DNA of 64,000 bases. Origin: Klebsiella indica (GTDB lineage Bacteria; Pseudomonadota; Gammaproteobacteria; Enterobacterales; Enterobacteriaceae). Below, piece after piece: positions 1-8,751 of this stretch. Under the pieces are notes generated by a model. That model saw only the letters and a list, made by a program, of their open reading frames with translations. It was not told the origin of the DNA and did not search any database. The stretch's first letter is position 1. Every line of letters starts with the position of its first letter. The stretch is from contig NZ_VCHQ01000007.1 in NCBI RefSeq assembly GCF_005860775.1, positions 62,001-126,000 on the forward strand, given 5' to 3'. Both the position numbers and the translations under genes were made by a program.

Positions 1-915
1 GGAACGGGGGCTAAGCAGCTGATTTTCAATGCGCTGCAGGCGACGCTAAGCAGTGGTTTGCAGGCCATTATCCCCGCGCCGTACTGGGTCTCCTATCCCG
101 ATATGGTCGCGCTGGCGGATGGCGAACCCGTCATCGTTCCGACCAGCGAGCAAGACGGCTGGAAACTCACGCCGCAATCTCTGGCCGCCGCCATTACCCC
201 GCATACCCGCTGGCTGATCCTCAACTCGCCCTCCAATCCCACGGGAGCGCTGTACAGCCGCGCGGAATTGCTGGCGCTGGCGGAGGTGCTGCTGGCCGCA
301 CCGCAGGTGCTGATTCTGGCAGATGATATCTATGAGGCGCTGCGCTACGACGGCGCACCATTCTGCACGCTGGCGCAGATTGCGCCCGGACTACGCGATC
401 GCATTCTGACGGTGAATGGGCTCTCAAAGGGCTTTTCCATGACCGGCTGGCGCCTGGGCTACGCGGCCGGGCCCGCGTGGTTAATTTCCGCGATGACCAT
501 TTTGCAGTCGCAGAGCACCTCCAACCCATGTTCGCTGGCGCAGGCGGCGGGGGTCGCCGCCCTCAACCAACCCGCCGATTTCCTGCCCCAGTGGCTGGCT
601 ATCCTCACTCAACGCCGCAATCGGGTAATGGCGCTGATTGATGAGGTCAACGGAGTCAGCGCGGCGACGCCGCAGGCCGCATTTTATGTCTTCGCGAATT
701 GCTCCGGCCTGATCGGTCAATCGACCCCGGCGGGCGATCGGCTCCATGATGACGTCGCGGTTGCCGATTACCTGTTAACCGCAGCCCATGTCGCCACCCT
801 CCCGGGAACCGCATTTGGGATGCCAGGATATCTGCGGCTGGCCTACGCGCTGGATGATGCCCAGTTGGAATTAGCCTGTCAGAGCATCGCCCGCGCCTGC
901 GGGGAACTGCGCTGA
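1..915 (+). CDS. Class I/II pyridoxal-phosphate aminotransferase (5' end outside window)
   Basis: The frame is open from base 1, so the gene begins upstream of the window; 304 codons plus TGA are present. The reading matches fold-type I aminotransferases of the aspartate aminotransferase kind. It starts near the GGTKQ-like cofactor loop, followed by PAPYWVSYPDM, the NSPSNPTGA segment that binds the substrate carboxylate and cofactor, LADDIYEAL with the aspartate that pairs with the pyridine nitrogen, and NGLSKGFSMTGWRLGY, whose lysine (codon 427-429) should form the Schiff base. The family moves amino groups between amino acids and 2-oxo acids in the cytoplasm; the substrate cannot be read from sequence. 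It converges on the cupin gene with only 4 bases between stop codons. The PTS operon beyond is on the other strand, so a functional link is not implied. Confidence 0.85.
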   Translation, partial: GTGAKQLIFNALQATLSSGLQAIIPAPYWVSYPDMVALADGEPVIVPTSEQDGWKLTPQSLAAAITPHTRWLILNSPSNPTGALYSRAELLALAEVLLAAPQVLILADDIYEALRYDGAPFCTLAQIAPGLRDRILTVNGLSKGFSMTGWRLGYAAGPAWLISAMTILQSQSTSNPCSLAQAAGVAALNQPADFLPQWLAILTQRRNRVMALIDEVNGVSAATPQAAFYVFANCSGLIGQSTPAGDRLHDDVAVADYLLTAAHVATLPGTAFGMPGYLRLAYALDDAQLELACQSIARACGELR

Positions 916-919
916 TGCT

Positions 920-1339
920 TTAGTCGACAGTTGACGCCAGCGCAGAGGTAATCTGCTCACGCAGCGAGTTGCTTAATAGCATAAACTCGCTGTTCTCCGC
1001 GCTGGTGTTGCGGTTTTCGATTAATGCCAGTTTGACGCCTGGCCAGGTAATCGTATTGTGCCAGGTACCTTTTGGGATGCTGTACACCTTATAAGGTTCC
1101 ATTGGAATATATTGAAAATGAAATTTCGCGGTATCATTCTCATCAATAACCAATAGCGTACATTTCCCATCTAACAGAATAAAAACTTCGTCTGTCAATA
1201 AATGGCGTTCAAGCGTATCGATATGCTGGATATCATTTTCGGGCTTCCAGTTTTTTATTCCGACAAACCAGTCAGCGCTTTCAACCATACACTGCAGGCC
1301 AGTACCGTCATATTGTCCAATTTTTACCGAGCATTGCAT
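920..1339 (-). CDS. Small cupin-fold protein, last gene of the PTS operon
   Basis: 139 residues with a single cupin domain. The first motif is around HLLTDEVFILLDGKC (residues about 46-60) and the second around PKGTWHN, giving the His/Glu set that usually binds a metal. Cupins of this size include sugar isomerases, epimerases and sensor-like proteins, and no specific activity can be assigned. The ATG is preceded by GAGG eight bases upstream. It lies 101 bases downstream of the aldolase gene on the same strand, with a GC-rich hairpin between them, so it is probably a weakly coupled distal gene of the operon. Handling a sugar or sugar phosphate of the same pathway is an inference from position only. 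Confidence 0.6.
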   Translation of the reverse strand: MQCSVKIGQYDGTGLQCMVESADWFVGIKNWKPENDIQHIDTLERHLLTDEVFILLDGKCTLLVIDENDTAKFHFQYIPMEPYKVYSIPKGTWHNTITWPGVKLALIENRNTSAENSEFMLLSNSLREQITSALASTVD

Positions 1340-1357
1340 TACTTTTTCCTCAGAGCC

Positions 1358-1393
1358 GCGCGCGGGCGTACGAATCCCCTGGTACCTGCGCGC
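1358..1393. repeat. GC-rich imperfect hairpin between aldolase and cupin genes
   Basis: Arms GCGCGC (1358-1363) and GCGCGC (1388-1393) flank inner GTAC/GTAC arms, so the segment can fold on either strand. There is no T-run after it on the operon strand. It is more likely an mRNA-stabilising or processing element than an intrinsic terminator. Confidence 0.4.
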
Positions 1394-1440
1394 TAGTTAA
1401 ATCGTTCGCGATAAAATCTAGTGATTAAAATCGTGATAAA

Positions 1441-2304
1441 TTATCTAAAGTTCTTCGCTTTACCGCTGGATCCAGAAATACGAATATAGTCTTGCAGCGT
1501 TTCTTTGGCCTTATTTTCCATATTTATCATCATAGACATGAAATCAATATCTGGCGTCTCTTGCAGCATCGTTCTCAATCCCTCTTTGCAGTTGACAAAC
1601 GTGTCGGTGCAAACGTTAATTTTATTAATACCGCAAATAACGGCCTGACGAATATTTTCTTCCCCGGAGTCAGACCCCCCGTGAAGCACTAGCGGTTTCT
1701 GAGTAGCCTGTTTAATTTGGCTGATACGGTCAAAATCAATTTTAGGTGCACGATTGGTAGGGTATTTACCATGCGCGGTCCCCACGGCTATCGCCAGCGC
1801 ATCAACGCCTGTAGCCTCAAAAAAATGGACAGCGTCTTCAACACGAGTATATAGATCAAATTTTTCATCATCCGCGTTGGCGGCCTGACCAATAAAACCG
1901 ATCTCTCCTTCGACGGTCACATTTTGTGAGTGGCATAAAGTCACTACATCTTTGGTACGCCGAATATTCTCTTCCAGCGGGTATTCGGACGCATCGATCA
2001 TGATGGATGAAAACTGGTGGCGAAAAGCGTGAGTAATACGCTCATAGTCTTTGCCGTGATCGAGATTCAGCGCTACCGGTACGGTTGCACGCGCCGCCAG
2101 AGTCCGCACAATCTTAGAGATAATTTCACCATCACCGTGCTTACTCATTTGCCCTTGCCCTATATTAATAATGATAGGTGCATTCTCTTCTTGTGCCGCC
2201 CGAATCGCCCCACGGACTAACTCAAGATTAATAACACTGGCGGAAATAACACCATAGTAATGTTGGTTAGCATCATCTAAAATAGTTTTCATTGTGACAT
2301 ACAT
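1441..2304 (-). CDS. Class II fructose/tagatose-bisphosphate aldolase family protein
   Basis: 287 residues resembling the GatY/KbaY/FbaA family of zinc-dependent aldolases, which cleave ketose 1,6-bisphosphates to dihydroxyacetone phosphate and an aldehyde. Visible motifs are the N-terminal GVISASVINLELVRG, ALNLDHGKDYE with the metal-binding His, IMIDASEYP, EGEIGFIGQ, AIAVGTAHGKYP, LVLHGGSDSG with a second metal His, and INKINVCTD that grips phosphate. The first ATG has AGAGG eight bases upstream; a second in-frame ATG four codons later lacks a ribosome site. Lying behind Enzyme I in a PTS operon, it probably acts on the phosphorylated sugar after a second phosphorylation. No 1-phosphofructokinase-type kinase is encoded in the operon, so the exact substrate is open. 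Confidence 0.85.
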   Translation of the reverse strand: MYVTMKTILDDANQHYYGVISASVINLELVRGAIRAAQEENAPIIINIGQGQMSKHGDGEIISKIVRTLAARATVPVALNLDHGKDYERITHAFRHQFSSIMIDASEYPLEENIRRTKDVVTLCHSQNVTVEGEIGFIGQAANADDEKFDLYTRVEDAVHFFEATGVDALAIAVGTAHGKYPTNRAPKIDFDRISQIKQATQKPLVLHGGSDSGEENIRQAVICGINKINVCTDTFVNCKEGLRTMLQETPDIDFMSMMINMENKAKETLQDYIRISGSSGKAKNFR

Positions 2305-2406
2305 ATTTTATACCTCTGCATAGAAAGTGATTTTATACAGCACTCATCCTTTCCAGATTTTTAAATATCCGGAATAATAGATGAACTCTTTAACTAATGG
2401 ATAAAT

Positions 2407-4125
2407 TTATAGTGCGTCTATTTCTTTTGCCATTCCGGTGAGCAATAAATCTATCTTCTCCATTTCATAAGTTGATAAGACTGATTTCAGCCATGACTCA
2501 CATTTAACCGTCGCCATTTTCGCTACCGTATATTTAACTTGCGGCACGCTTAATGGCGTAACGCTAAGTTCATCAACACCGGCAGCAATCAGGAAAGGTA
2601 GCATCTTTTCATTCGAAGCTATTTCACCACAAACGTGAACGGGAATAAGATTTTTTTTTGCGGCATCGATAACCTGCTTAATCGCACGTAACACTGCCGG
2701 ATGATGCGGCTGATATAAGTATTGGACTTTATTATTATTTCGATCGCTGGCGGTAATATACTGCGTGAGATCGTTACTCCCGATACTGAAAAAGTCACAG
2801 TAGCTGGCAAAAATATCAGCAAGCATGGCGGCGGCAGGTGTTTCAACCATAATACCGACGGGAATATTCCCGTCATACGCAATCTGCTGCGCACTTAATG
2901 ACTGCTTAATATCAGCTATCAGCGCCTTTGTTTCCCAGAGTTCTTCCAGCGTGGCAATCATCGGAATTAATATTTTAATCCGGCCAAACGCCGAGGCGCG
3001 GATAATCGCCCGCAGCTGCTGTCTGAAAATATCTTTATTATCAAGACAGTAGCGAACGGCTCGATAGCCAAGAAATGGGTTCTCCTCCGCAGGAATGCCA
3101 ATGTAATCCACTTGCTTATCCCCGCCGATATCCAGGGTACGGATAACAATCTCCTTTTCTGCCATAAGCAAAGCCAGTGATTGATAAAAATGAAACTGCT
3201 CCTCCTCATCGGGAAACCGATCCCGGTTCATATACAAAAACTCGGTCCTGACCAGGCCAATACCATCAGCATATTGTTCGAGGGCTTTCTGAACTTCGTT
3301 GAGCGCCGTAATATTGGCGCATACGGTGATCCTCTCAGGCGTAAGCGCAGCATCTATAACAAAACGTCTTATTGCTTCTTTACGCTGTGCTAATTGTGTA
3401 ATTAGCTGTTGGTACCGCGCGATACATTGCTCATCAGGATCAAGGTAGATAATCCCACTGTCGCCATCAACGATCGCTGACTGACCGTCTATCAAGCTGT
3501 CGAGATCCACCGAGACACCAACAATGGCCGGGATCCCCAACTCTTTAGCCAGAATCACCGAGTGAGAAGTCACCCCACCACGACAAGTGATAAACCCCTG
3601 CAGCTGGTCAGGATTATAGACGATGGTATCTGCTGGCGTCAGTTCATCCGCAACGATAATCATTTTTTGCAGGCAATCGGATAGCTCAACGATGGTTTTA
3701 TTCGCCAGGCAGTCTAGCAGCATTTTTTCTATCGCACGAACGTCCTCAACGCGCTGATTCAAATAAGCCGACTTCGCCTTTAATAAACACCCAACCAGCC
3801 TCTCCGTTTCTTTGATAACCGCCTGCTCAGCGCATAGTGTAGAGAAAATATTCTCACGGATATTTTGAATATAATCTTCATCCTGCAACATTAGCAGATA
3901 AGATTTATAAACCTTAGCCATTTCATCGGTGTACTGCTGTAATGCTTGCTGATGAAATTTAGCCATGCTTACAATACAGTTCTGTAATGCAGTTAAAAAA
4001 CGTTCCCACTCACATGAGGGCTCTCTGGCGCCATGATATTCAGCATGCCTGTGATTATTACGCACCACCTGAATCTGACAAAAAGCAACTCCTGGTGACG
4101 CCGCAATGCCGTTCAAAATATACAT
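2407..4125 (-). CDS. PTS Enzyme I (phosphoenolpyruvate-protein phosphotransferase)
   Basis: 572 residues from an ATG with GAGG six bases upstream; longer starts in the same frame lack this site. Enzyme I takes phosphate from phosphoenolpyruvate and passes it to HPr in the cytoplasm. The active-site histidine is at about residue 188 in GGVTSHSVILAKELGIPAI. The C-terminal TIM-barrel domain shows GIGLVRTEFLYMNRD, RTLDIGGDK, IPVGIMVETPAA, FFSIGSNDLTQY and HVCGEIA with the catalytic cysteine. Length equals that of PtsI (about 575), with no GAF domain as in PtsP and no fused HPr. It sits between EIIC and the aldolase gene, so the operon carries a private Enzyme I in addition to the housekeeping PtsI expected elsewhere in the chromosome. 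Confidence 0.92.
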   Translation of the reverse strand: MYILNGIAASPGVAFCQIQVVRNNHRHAEYHGAREPSCEWERFLTALQNCIVSMAKFHQQALQQYTDEMAKVYKSYLLMLQDEDYIQNIRENIFSTLCAEQAVIKETERLVGCLLKAKSAYLNQRVEDVRAIEKMLLDCLANKTIVELSDCLQKMIIVADELTPADTIVYNPDQLQGFITCRGGVTSHSVILAKELGIPAIVGVSVDLDSLIDGQSAIVDGDSGIIYLDPDEQCIARYQQLITQLAQRKEAIRRFVIDAALTPERITVCANITALNEVQKALEQYADGIGLVRTEFLYMNRDRFPDEEEQFHFYQSLALLMAEKEIVIRTLDIGGDKQVDYIGIPAEENPFLGYRAVRYCLDNKDIFRQQLRAIIRASAFGRIKILIPMIATLEELWETKALIADIKQSLSAQQIAYDGNIPVGIMVETPAAAMLADIFASYCDFFSIGSNDLTQYITASDRNNNKVQYLYQPHHPAVLRAIKQVIDAAKKNLIPVHVCGEIASNEKMLPFLIAAGVDELSVTPLSVPQVKYTVAKMATVKCESWLKSVLSTYEMEKIDLLLTGMAKEIDAL

Positions 4126-4167
4126 ATCAGACCTCAACTATTCGAATAATCTTGAGTAAGCGATTCA

Positions 4168-5241
4168 CTATTTAATGCTAATCTCAAAATCGTCAACTTC
4201 AGGCTCCTCTTCAGTGCCATCTTGCTGATCGGATGCTTTTAATACTGGTTTGAGGATGGTTAATACTGCGGCAGTAATCAGGCTGCCGATGATTAACGCG
4301 GCGACAAATCCCCATGGGTGTCCCATGATGGGAATAACAAAGATCCCGCCGTGAGGAACAGTACTGGTAACGTTCCACAGCATCGTTAGCGAGGCGGCTG
4401 TGGCGGAACCGACCATACAGGCAGGGATGACCCGCAGCGGATCGGCAGCGGCAAACGGCAGGACTCCTTCAGTGATAAAGCATAATCCGAGAGGAAACGC
4501 GGCCTTCGCTGCTTCAATTTCTCCCTGCGAATAGCGTTTACGCCGGGAAATAAACACGGAAATCGCGACACCAATGGGGGGAACCATGCCTGCAACAATT
4601 TTTGCCGCTTCCGGGCCATAAATCCCCTGAGCCAGCATGGCGTTCGAAAAAAGAGACGCGGATTTATTTACCGGCCCGCCAAGGTCAAAACCCATCATCG
4701 CGCCAATAATACCCCCGAGTACCATCCTCGACCCACCCATAAGTCCCCCCATCCAGTCAATGACCGCTGCCTGGGCGATGGCAACCGGACGTCCCAGAAA
4801 TAGATAGAAAGCCAGGCCAATAATCAGGGTTGAAAGCAAGGGGATAAATAGCACCGGCATCAGCCCCTGCATACTGGAAGGGAGCTTTAAGTAACGACGG
4901 ATAGCCAGTATAACGTAGCCCACCAGGAATCCAGCCAACATGCCTCCAAGGAACCCGGCTTTAATTTCAATGGCCACAAACCCCAGAATCAGTCCGGGGG
5001 TAATACCCGGACGATCGGCAATGGAATAGGCAATGCCAGCAGTAAGAACCGGGACAACCAACCCCATTGCAACAACGCCAAGCTGATTGATAAACCAGGG
5101 CAACGTTTGCGTCGCATTGGCAACAAATGCACCGCCAAATATTTTTGCAATCGCCATGCAAAGACCCGCGGCGACAACGACAGGAATCATGTAGGAAACG
5201 CCGGTCAACATATGCTTCTTGAAACCGATACTGTAAGACAT
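4168..5241 (-). CDS. PTS fructose-family permease EIIC
   Basis: 357 residues, strongly hydrophobic with about nine to ten predicted membrane segments, beginning MSYSIGFKKHMLTGVSYMIP. It contains the fructose-family EIIC signature around MGFDLGGPVNKSASLF and a late VPHGGIFVIP segment; both are typical of the EIIC part of FruA and FrwC/FryC-like proteins. The C-terminal tail is acidic (EEEPEVDDFEISIK). Here EIIC is a separate polypeptide rather than fused to EIIB as in FruA. It forms the inner-membrane channel that moves the sugar while EIIB phosphorylates it. A GAGGG ribosome site precedes the ATG. The EIIB gene ends 26 bases upstream. The family points to fructose-like ketoses or related polyols, but sequence alone does not fix the sugar. 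Confidence 0.9.
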   Translation of the reverse strand: MSYSIGFKKHMLTGVSYMIPVVVAAGLCMAIAKIFGGAFVANATQTLPWFINQLGVVAMGLVVPVLTAGIAYSIADRPGITPGLILGFVAIEIKAGFLGGMLAGFLVGYVILAIRRYLKLPSSMQGLMPVLFIPLLSTLIIGLAFYLFLGRPVAIAQAAVIDWMGGLMGGSRMVLGGIIGAMMGFDLGGPVNKSASLFSNAMLAQGIYGPEAAKIVAGMVPPIGVAISVFISRRKRYSQGEIEAAKAAFPLGLCFITEGVLPFAAADPLRVIPACMVGSATAASLTMLWNVTSTVPHGGIFVIPIMGHPWGFVAALIIGSLITAAVLTILKPVLKASDQQDGTEEEPEVDDFEISIK

Positions 5242-5267
5242 ACTATCGCCCTCATATTTAGGGTTAA

Positions 5268-5579
5268 CTATTTTTGCATTTTTTCTTGTATTTTTTGAAT
5301 CAAAGACTTAGGTGACTTGACTACGGTAGAAATAGGGACTTCGACCACGTTTTTATCTTTAAAACGTTCTAAACCGCCGATACCAATATCAGTTGCAAAA
5401 ATAACAATATCCGCATTAGCGATGTCTTCCGGGCTGAGCTTATCGTCTACCCCAATAGATCCCTGAGTTTCAACTTTAATGCTATGCCCCAGGCTCAAGG
5501 CGGCCTGGATCAGTTTTTCTTTGGCAATATAGGTATGAGCAATTCCGGCAGTACAGGCGGTAATTCCAACAATATTCAT
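5268..5579 (-). CDS. PTS fructose-family EIIB
   Basis: 103 residues starting MNIVGITACTAGIAHT; the phosphorylated cysteine is Cys9. A longer start (to 5618) exists in frame but would overlap the EIIA gene and lacks a ribosome site, whereas GGAG lies six bases before the ATG at 5579. The ATG at 5582 directly before it is the only real competitor. EIIB takes phosphate from EIIA and gives it to the sugar held by EIIC. Length and motif match single-domain EIIB proteins of the fructose family such as FrwB and FryB. Confidence 0.9.
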   Translation of the reverse strand: MNIVGITACTAGIAHTYIAKEKLIQAALSLGHSIKVETQGSIGVDDKLSPEDIANADIVIFATDIGIGGLERFKDKNVVEVPISTVVKSPKSLIQKIQEKMQK

Positions 5580-5592
5580 CATACACTCCAGG

Positions 5593-6039
5593 TTATTCAA
5601 AGGCAGAGACGAGCTCATCCGTCGACTCTGCTGAGAGTAATTTCTCGCAAGTTTCCTCTTTTCCTAACATGCGAGCCACTTGTGACATCATTTTGACGAA
5701 ATAATCATTTTTATCTTTTTTGTTTACGGCAAAAAGAATAATAACCTTCACTCTATTGCCATCTAATGATTCCCATTCAATTGGTTTTTTTAATAAACCA
5801 ATAGCAATGCAGGTATTGTTAACAAAATCCGATTTGCCGTGAGGAATTGCAATAAAGCCACCAATTCCCGTCTTACCCTCATTTTCACGCTGGTAAACAT
5901 CCTGAATAAAAGCAGCAGGATCGTTAACAGCGCCATCCTTATATAACAGATCAATTAATAATTCGAGCGCCTGCCGTTTATCCGTCGCTGGCATATTAAT
6001 TTGCAGGGCATTTTTATTGATAACATCTGAGAGTATCAT
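5593..6039 (-). CDS. PTS fructose/mannitol-family EIIA
   Basis: 148 residues of the PTS EIIA type-2 fold. The phospho-accepting histidine is His67 in GIGGFIAIPHGKSDF. The domain is stand-alone, not fused to HPr as in FruB; HPr is instead encoded immediately upstream (6079-6336). It carries phosphate from HPr to EIIB in the cytoplasm. The stop codon lies 13 bases before the EIIB start, indicating tight coupling. The regulator of this operon ends in its own EIIA-like domain, so the two may compete for phosphate from the same donor. Confidence 0.9.
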   Translation of the reverse strand: MILSDVINKNALQINMPATDKRQALELLIDLLYKDGAVNDPAAFIQDVYQRENEGKTGIGGFIAIPHGKSDFVNNTCIAIGLLKKPIEWESLDGNRVKVIILFAVNKKDKNDYFVKMMSQVARMLGKEETCEKLLSAESTDELVSAFE

Positions 6040-6078
6040 AAAACTTATTCATCCTGGTATCTGCGTAGTGTCAGTGTA

Positions 6079-6336
6079 CTAATCTAGTGTATAAAAAAAC
6101 GAAGTAAGTTCATCGATCGCCTGCTCTTCATCTTCCCCCTCTATCTTAATAATAATTTTGTCATTTTTGCATGCCCCCATACTCAACACAGAGGTAAAAC
6201 TTTTGGCATTAAAAATCTCACCATCTTTTTCAAAGGTAATTTTACTCAGATAAGAAATAGATTTATCAACAAAGTCTGCAGCAGGTCTGGCGTGCAACCC
6301 CTCATCACTTTTAATAATAAATTCGCACATTTTCAT
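6079..6336 (-). CDS. HPr-family phosphocarrier protein
   Basis: 85 residues, the normal length of HPr. His15 lies in EGLHARPAADF, the site phosphorylated by Enzyme I, and Ser46 (NAKSFTSVLSMG) sits where HPr kinase acts in Firmicutes. Enterobacteria are not known to use that kinase, so Ser46 is noted only as conserved. The ATG overlaps the stop of the regulator gene by four bases (ATGA), with GAGG seven bases upstream, so the two are translationally coupled. A stand-alone HPr and Enzyme I in one operon lets this system run apart from the housekeeping carriers, although cross-talk is likely. Confidence 0.92.
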   Translation of the reverse strand: MKMCEFIIKSDEGLHARPAADFVDKSISYLSKITFEKDGEIFNAKSFTSVLSMGACKNDKIIIKIEGEDEEQAIDELTSFFYTLD

Positions 6337-8396
6337 ATCACATCCTCATACTTGCTCTCATCTATTAAAAATCTATATAACTCTTGCTCAGAGATACAGT
6401 CGCGTAGATATTTCATTATCTCATCGTTTTCCACCATGCCCGCCAACATGGTGTAAAACCCAGCAATGTTGCCATCAATTTTACCATCTGGCGCTCTTTT
6501 AAAACCGACCATAAAGACGACATCGACATTCTGCTCTCCTCCCCAATCGATAGGTTCGCGGAGTATAGCTAGTGATATAAAATTTGCCTTCACCAGACTG
6601 GGATCTCCGTGCGTCAGAACAACGCCAGAGGCAATTTCTGTCGAGGAGGCCTTTTCTCGCTCTAATACTGAGGATAGATATTTTTCATCACAGCAGCCAG
6701 AAGTCGTCGCCTGGTGGCAAATAAATTCCAGTACAGCATTACTATTTTTAACTTTTGAAATAACGAATATCATCTCAGGAAATATATACTGATGATAGCT
6801 TTTTATCCTACCATCCGTTTTTTTCTGTAGCGTTTGCAACATCTTATTCTTTTGCATCTTCTTGACGGTTTCTTTAATCAGAGAGAGATCGTAAGGCAGC
6901 AGTACATCATTAACCTGAATAACAGTCTCTTTACTACGCTGTAGCGGCACTGTACTCACAACCAGGTCACAGTAATTATTATCCAGCTGATCCAGCTCTC
7001 TCAGCGAAAAAATGCCCACTATTTCAACCTGAGTGATTGCCCGCTGTATTTTTTGTGCAACAAACTGGGAGATGCCAATACCATAATTACAGACAATCGC
7101 AACTCTAATTTTCTTAAGCGCTAAGCTTTGTGCATTTTTAATACATAGGGTAATCAGACTAATTTCTTGTTCGTTCAACGTCAGAGAATAACGCTGTTCA
7201 TATAGTAAACTACAAAGTTCCACTTCAAGATATAAATCAAGATAAGAAAATTTGACCTGCCGAATCAATGATTGAGAAGCACCGGTTTCAGCTCGATTCA
7301 TACCGAAGAGATTGCGATAGATCATCGGGCGAATGAGTAAAATCAAACGCCATAATAATTGTTTATCCCTCAGCAACCCATGACTGACTACATGACTCAA
7401 TGATAAAATAAATTCCTGAATAGTTTCCCCCAAATGCAGTGGTGAAGCGCAAAGCTGGCCCCTGATGCTCTCATCGTTAACATCGTTTAACTCACTGGTT
7501 AGTAAAACAAGAGTTGTATATTGTACGTCATCATCTGAAAAAATAAGCCCAGTTGACGCATGTAATTGTAGACAGAGATAATGCGCCATTTCCCGCTCCG
7601 GGCAGGTTTCCATAGCTTCTGATGCAGCCGCAACCAAGCGATCACCAACCATCTTCCGACGATGTATAACAAGCACTAAGGAAAATATCAGCCATACGCA
7701 AGAATCATAGGTATAAGAGATATTATATTTTTTCTCTAATTCCTCAATCGCTTTCATAATCAATTCAAAATAGTGCATTTCTTTGGCAAACATAATCTTG
7801 AGAGTGAAATAATCAGCATCATCAAAATATTTTTTATTGGGAATATGCGCGGATGAATAAAGATGCTTTGCAGACTCTTTTTTCTGACAGAGTTTCAGTT
7901 CAATAAATAAGTACCAGAATAATTTACGTCGAATGACTTCAGTGCAGGATAAGCTGTAGACTGCACTAGATTTGAATAGTTCAATACCGAAAGGCAACAG
8001 CCAGGACTCAACTTCGAGTAGGTATTTTTTTATCGCTCCTTTATCTAAATAAACGCAATCAGCCAACTCTTGAGCCGACACCTCAGGCTGTACCAACAGC
8101 ATCATTAGCATACGACACATGCGGTTTTTTATACGTTCATCAATTTTATTTTCAACAAACGTCGTGGCTATTTTTTCGTAGGCTGTTTTTTCCATTTCGA
8201 GGAAAAAACCTTTATTAGTTTTAGCTACCAGTCGACCTATATTATGATTAACAACCTCATTTCTGATAACATCAAGATCGCTCCTCACTGTTTTTTCTGA
8301 GTAAGACACCTCATCAGCAATATCTTTTACTGTGACATAATCTCTGATCATCCAAAGTAGTTCAAAAATTTTACGTTGTCTCACAGTAAATAACAT
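6333..8396 (-). CDS. PRD-containing PTS-regulated transcription factor (BglG/MtlR-like, HTH-PRD-EIIB-EIIA)
   Basis: 687 residues from MLFTVRQRKIFELL. The order is an N-terminal winged helix (TVKDIADEVSYSEKTVRSDLDVIR, about residues 20-50), two PTS regulation domains, a GatB-like EIIB domain (RVAIVCNYGIGISQF) and a C-terminal EIIA-like domain (VVLTHGDPSLVKANF). This is the layout of DNA-binding activators of the MtlR/LicR class, not of RNA-binding antiterminators, which have a CAT domain instead. Phosphorylation of the PRD histidines by HPr and EII proteins should report sugar availability. Two longer starts (TTG 8453, ATG 8450) are open, but similarity to the family begins at 8396. As first gene of the operon it probably controls its own transcription; candidate sites are listed upstream. 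Confidence 0.85.
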   Translation of the reverse strand: MLFTVRQRKIFELLWMIRDYVTVKDIADEVSYSEKTVRSDLDVIRNEVVNHNIGRLVAKTNKGFFLEMEKTAYEKIATTFVENKIDERIKNRMCRMLMMLLVQPEVSAQELADCVYLDKGAIKKYLLEVESWLLPFGIELFKSSAVYSLSCTEVIRRKLFWYLFIELKLCQKKESAKHLYSSAHIPNKKYFDDADYFTLKIMFAKEMHYFELIMKAIEELEKKYNISYTYDSCVWLIFSLVLVIHRRKMVGDRLVAAASEAMETCPEREMAHYLCLQLHASTGLIFSDDDVQYTTLVLLTSELNDVNDESIRGQLCASPLHLGETIQEFILSLSHVVSHGLLRDKQLLWRLILLIRPMIYRNLFGMNRAETGASQSLIRQVKFSYLDLYLEVELCSLLYEQRYSLTLNEQEISLITLCIKNAQSLALKKIRVAIVCNYGIGISQFVAQKIQRAITQVEIVGIFSLRELDQLDNNYCDLVVSTVPLQRSKETVIQVNDVLLPYDLSLIKETVKKMQKNKMLQTLQKKTDGRIKSYHQYIFPEMIFVISKVKNSNAVLEFICHQATTSGCCDEKYLSSVLEREKASSTEIASGVVLTHGDPSLVKANFISLAILREPIDWGGEQNVDVVFMVGFKRAPDGKIDGNIAGFYTMLAGMVENDEIMKYLRDCISEQELYRFLIDESKYEDVI

Positions 8397-8466
8397 CACG
8401 GCAATTACCCCATCAGAAATAATTATTGCAACAATATTATGATCCAGCATCAACCCGCTTCATTCT

Positions 8467-8483
8467 TACTATCATCGATAGTA
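8467..8483. promoter_or_regulatory. Inverted repeat TACTATC-ATC-GATAGTA
   Basis: Perfect 7-bp arms around a 3-bp centre, 70 bases upstream of the regulator start. The size fits a dimeric winged-helix protein, so it is a candidate operator of the operon's own regulator. This is inference from position and symmetry. Confidence 0.4.
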
Positions 8484-8554
8484 GCAGTGACAATTTTTTA
8501 AGCAAAGTCAATTAATGACACAATCCTTTGGTCATTATTCTTTTTTTTCCATAT

Positions 8555-8576
8555 TCGGTGGATCAAGATCACATTT
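8555..8576. promoter_or_regulatory. Probable CRP-cAMP site upstream of PTS operon
   Basis: The right half and centre match the CRP consensus closely (GATCAAGATCACATTT), while the left TGTGA half is degenerate (GTGGA). It lies about 160 bases upstream of the regulator start. Catabolite control of a PTS operon is expected. The rest of the 415-base gap (8397-8811) is AT-rich with no plausible gene. Confidence 0.45.
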
Positions 8577-8721
8577 ATCAATGTTGGCACACAAACACAA
8601 TTACTGCGAAATACATCACACTTTATTCACTGAGAATGAAGATTTTAGCATGAGCCATCACATTTCACTGTCAGTCTCTTTTTGATTGAGGGAAAAACAT
8701 TGTTCAGGAATCAATAAGGCA

Positions 8722-8738
8722 GATACCAATATGGTATC
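8722..8738. promoter_or_regulatory. Inverted repeat GATACCA-ATA-TGGTATC
   Basis: Perfect 7-bp arms with a 3-bp centre, the same geometry as the repeat at 8467-8483 but a different sequence. It is about 325 bases upstream of the regulator start and 74 bases beyond the stop of the leftward deacylase gene. A regulator-binding role is possible but unproven. Confidence 0.35.
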
Positions 8739-8751
8739 AGGAGGGAATACG

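Noticed and set aside
2619-3393. Several 70-90 codon frames inside the Enzyme I gene
   Set aside because: Overlap a complete, well-conserved coding region and lack any supporting signal.
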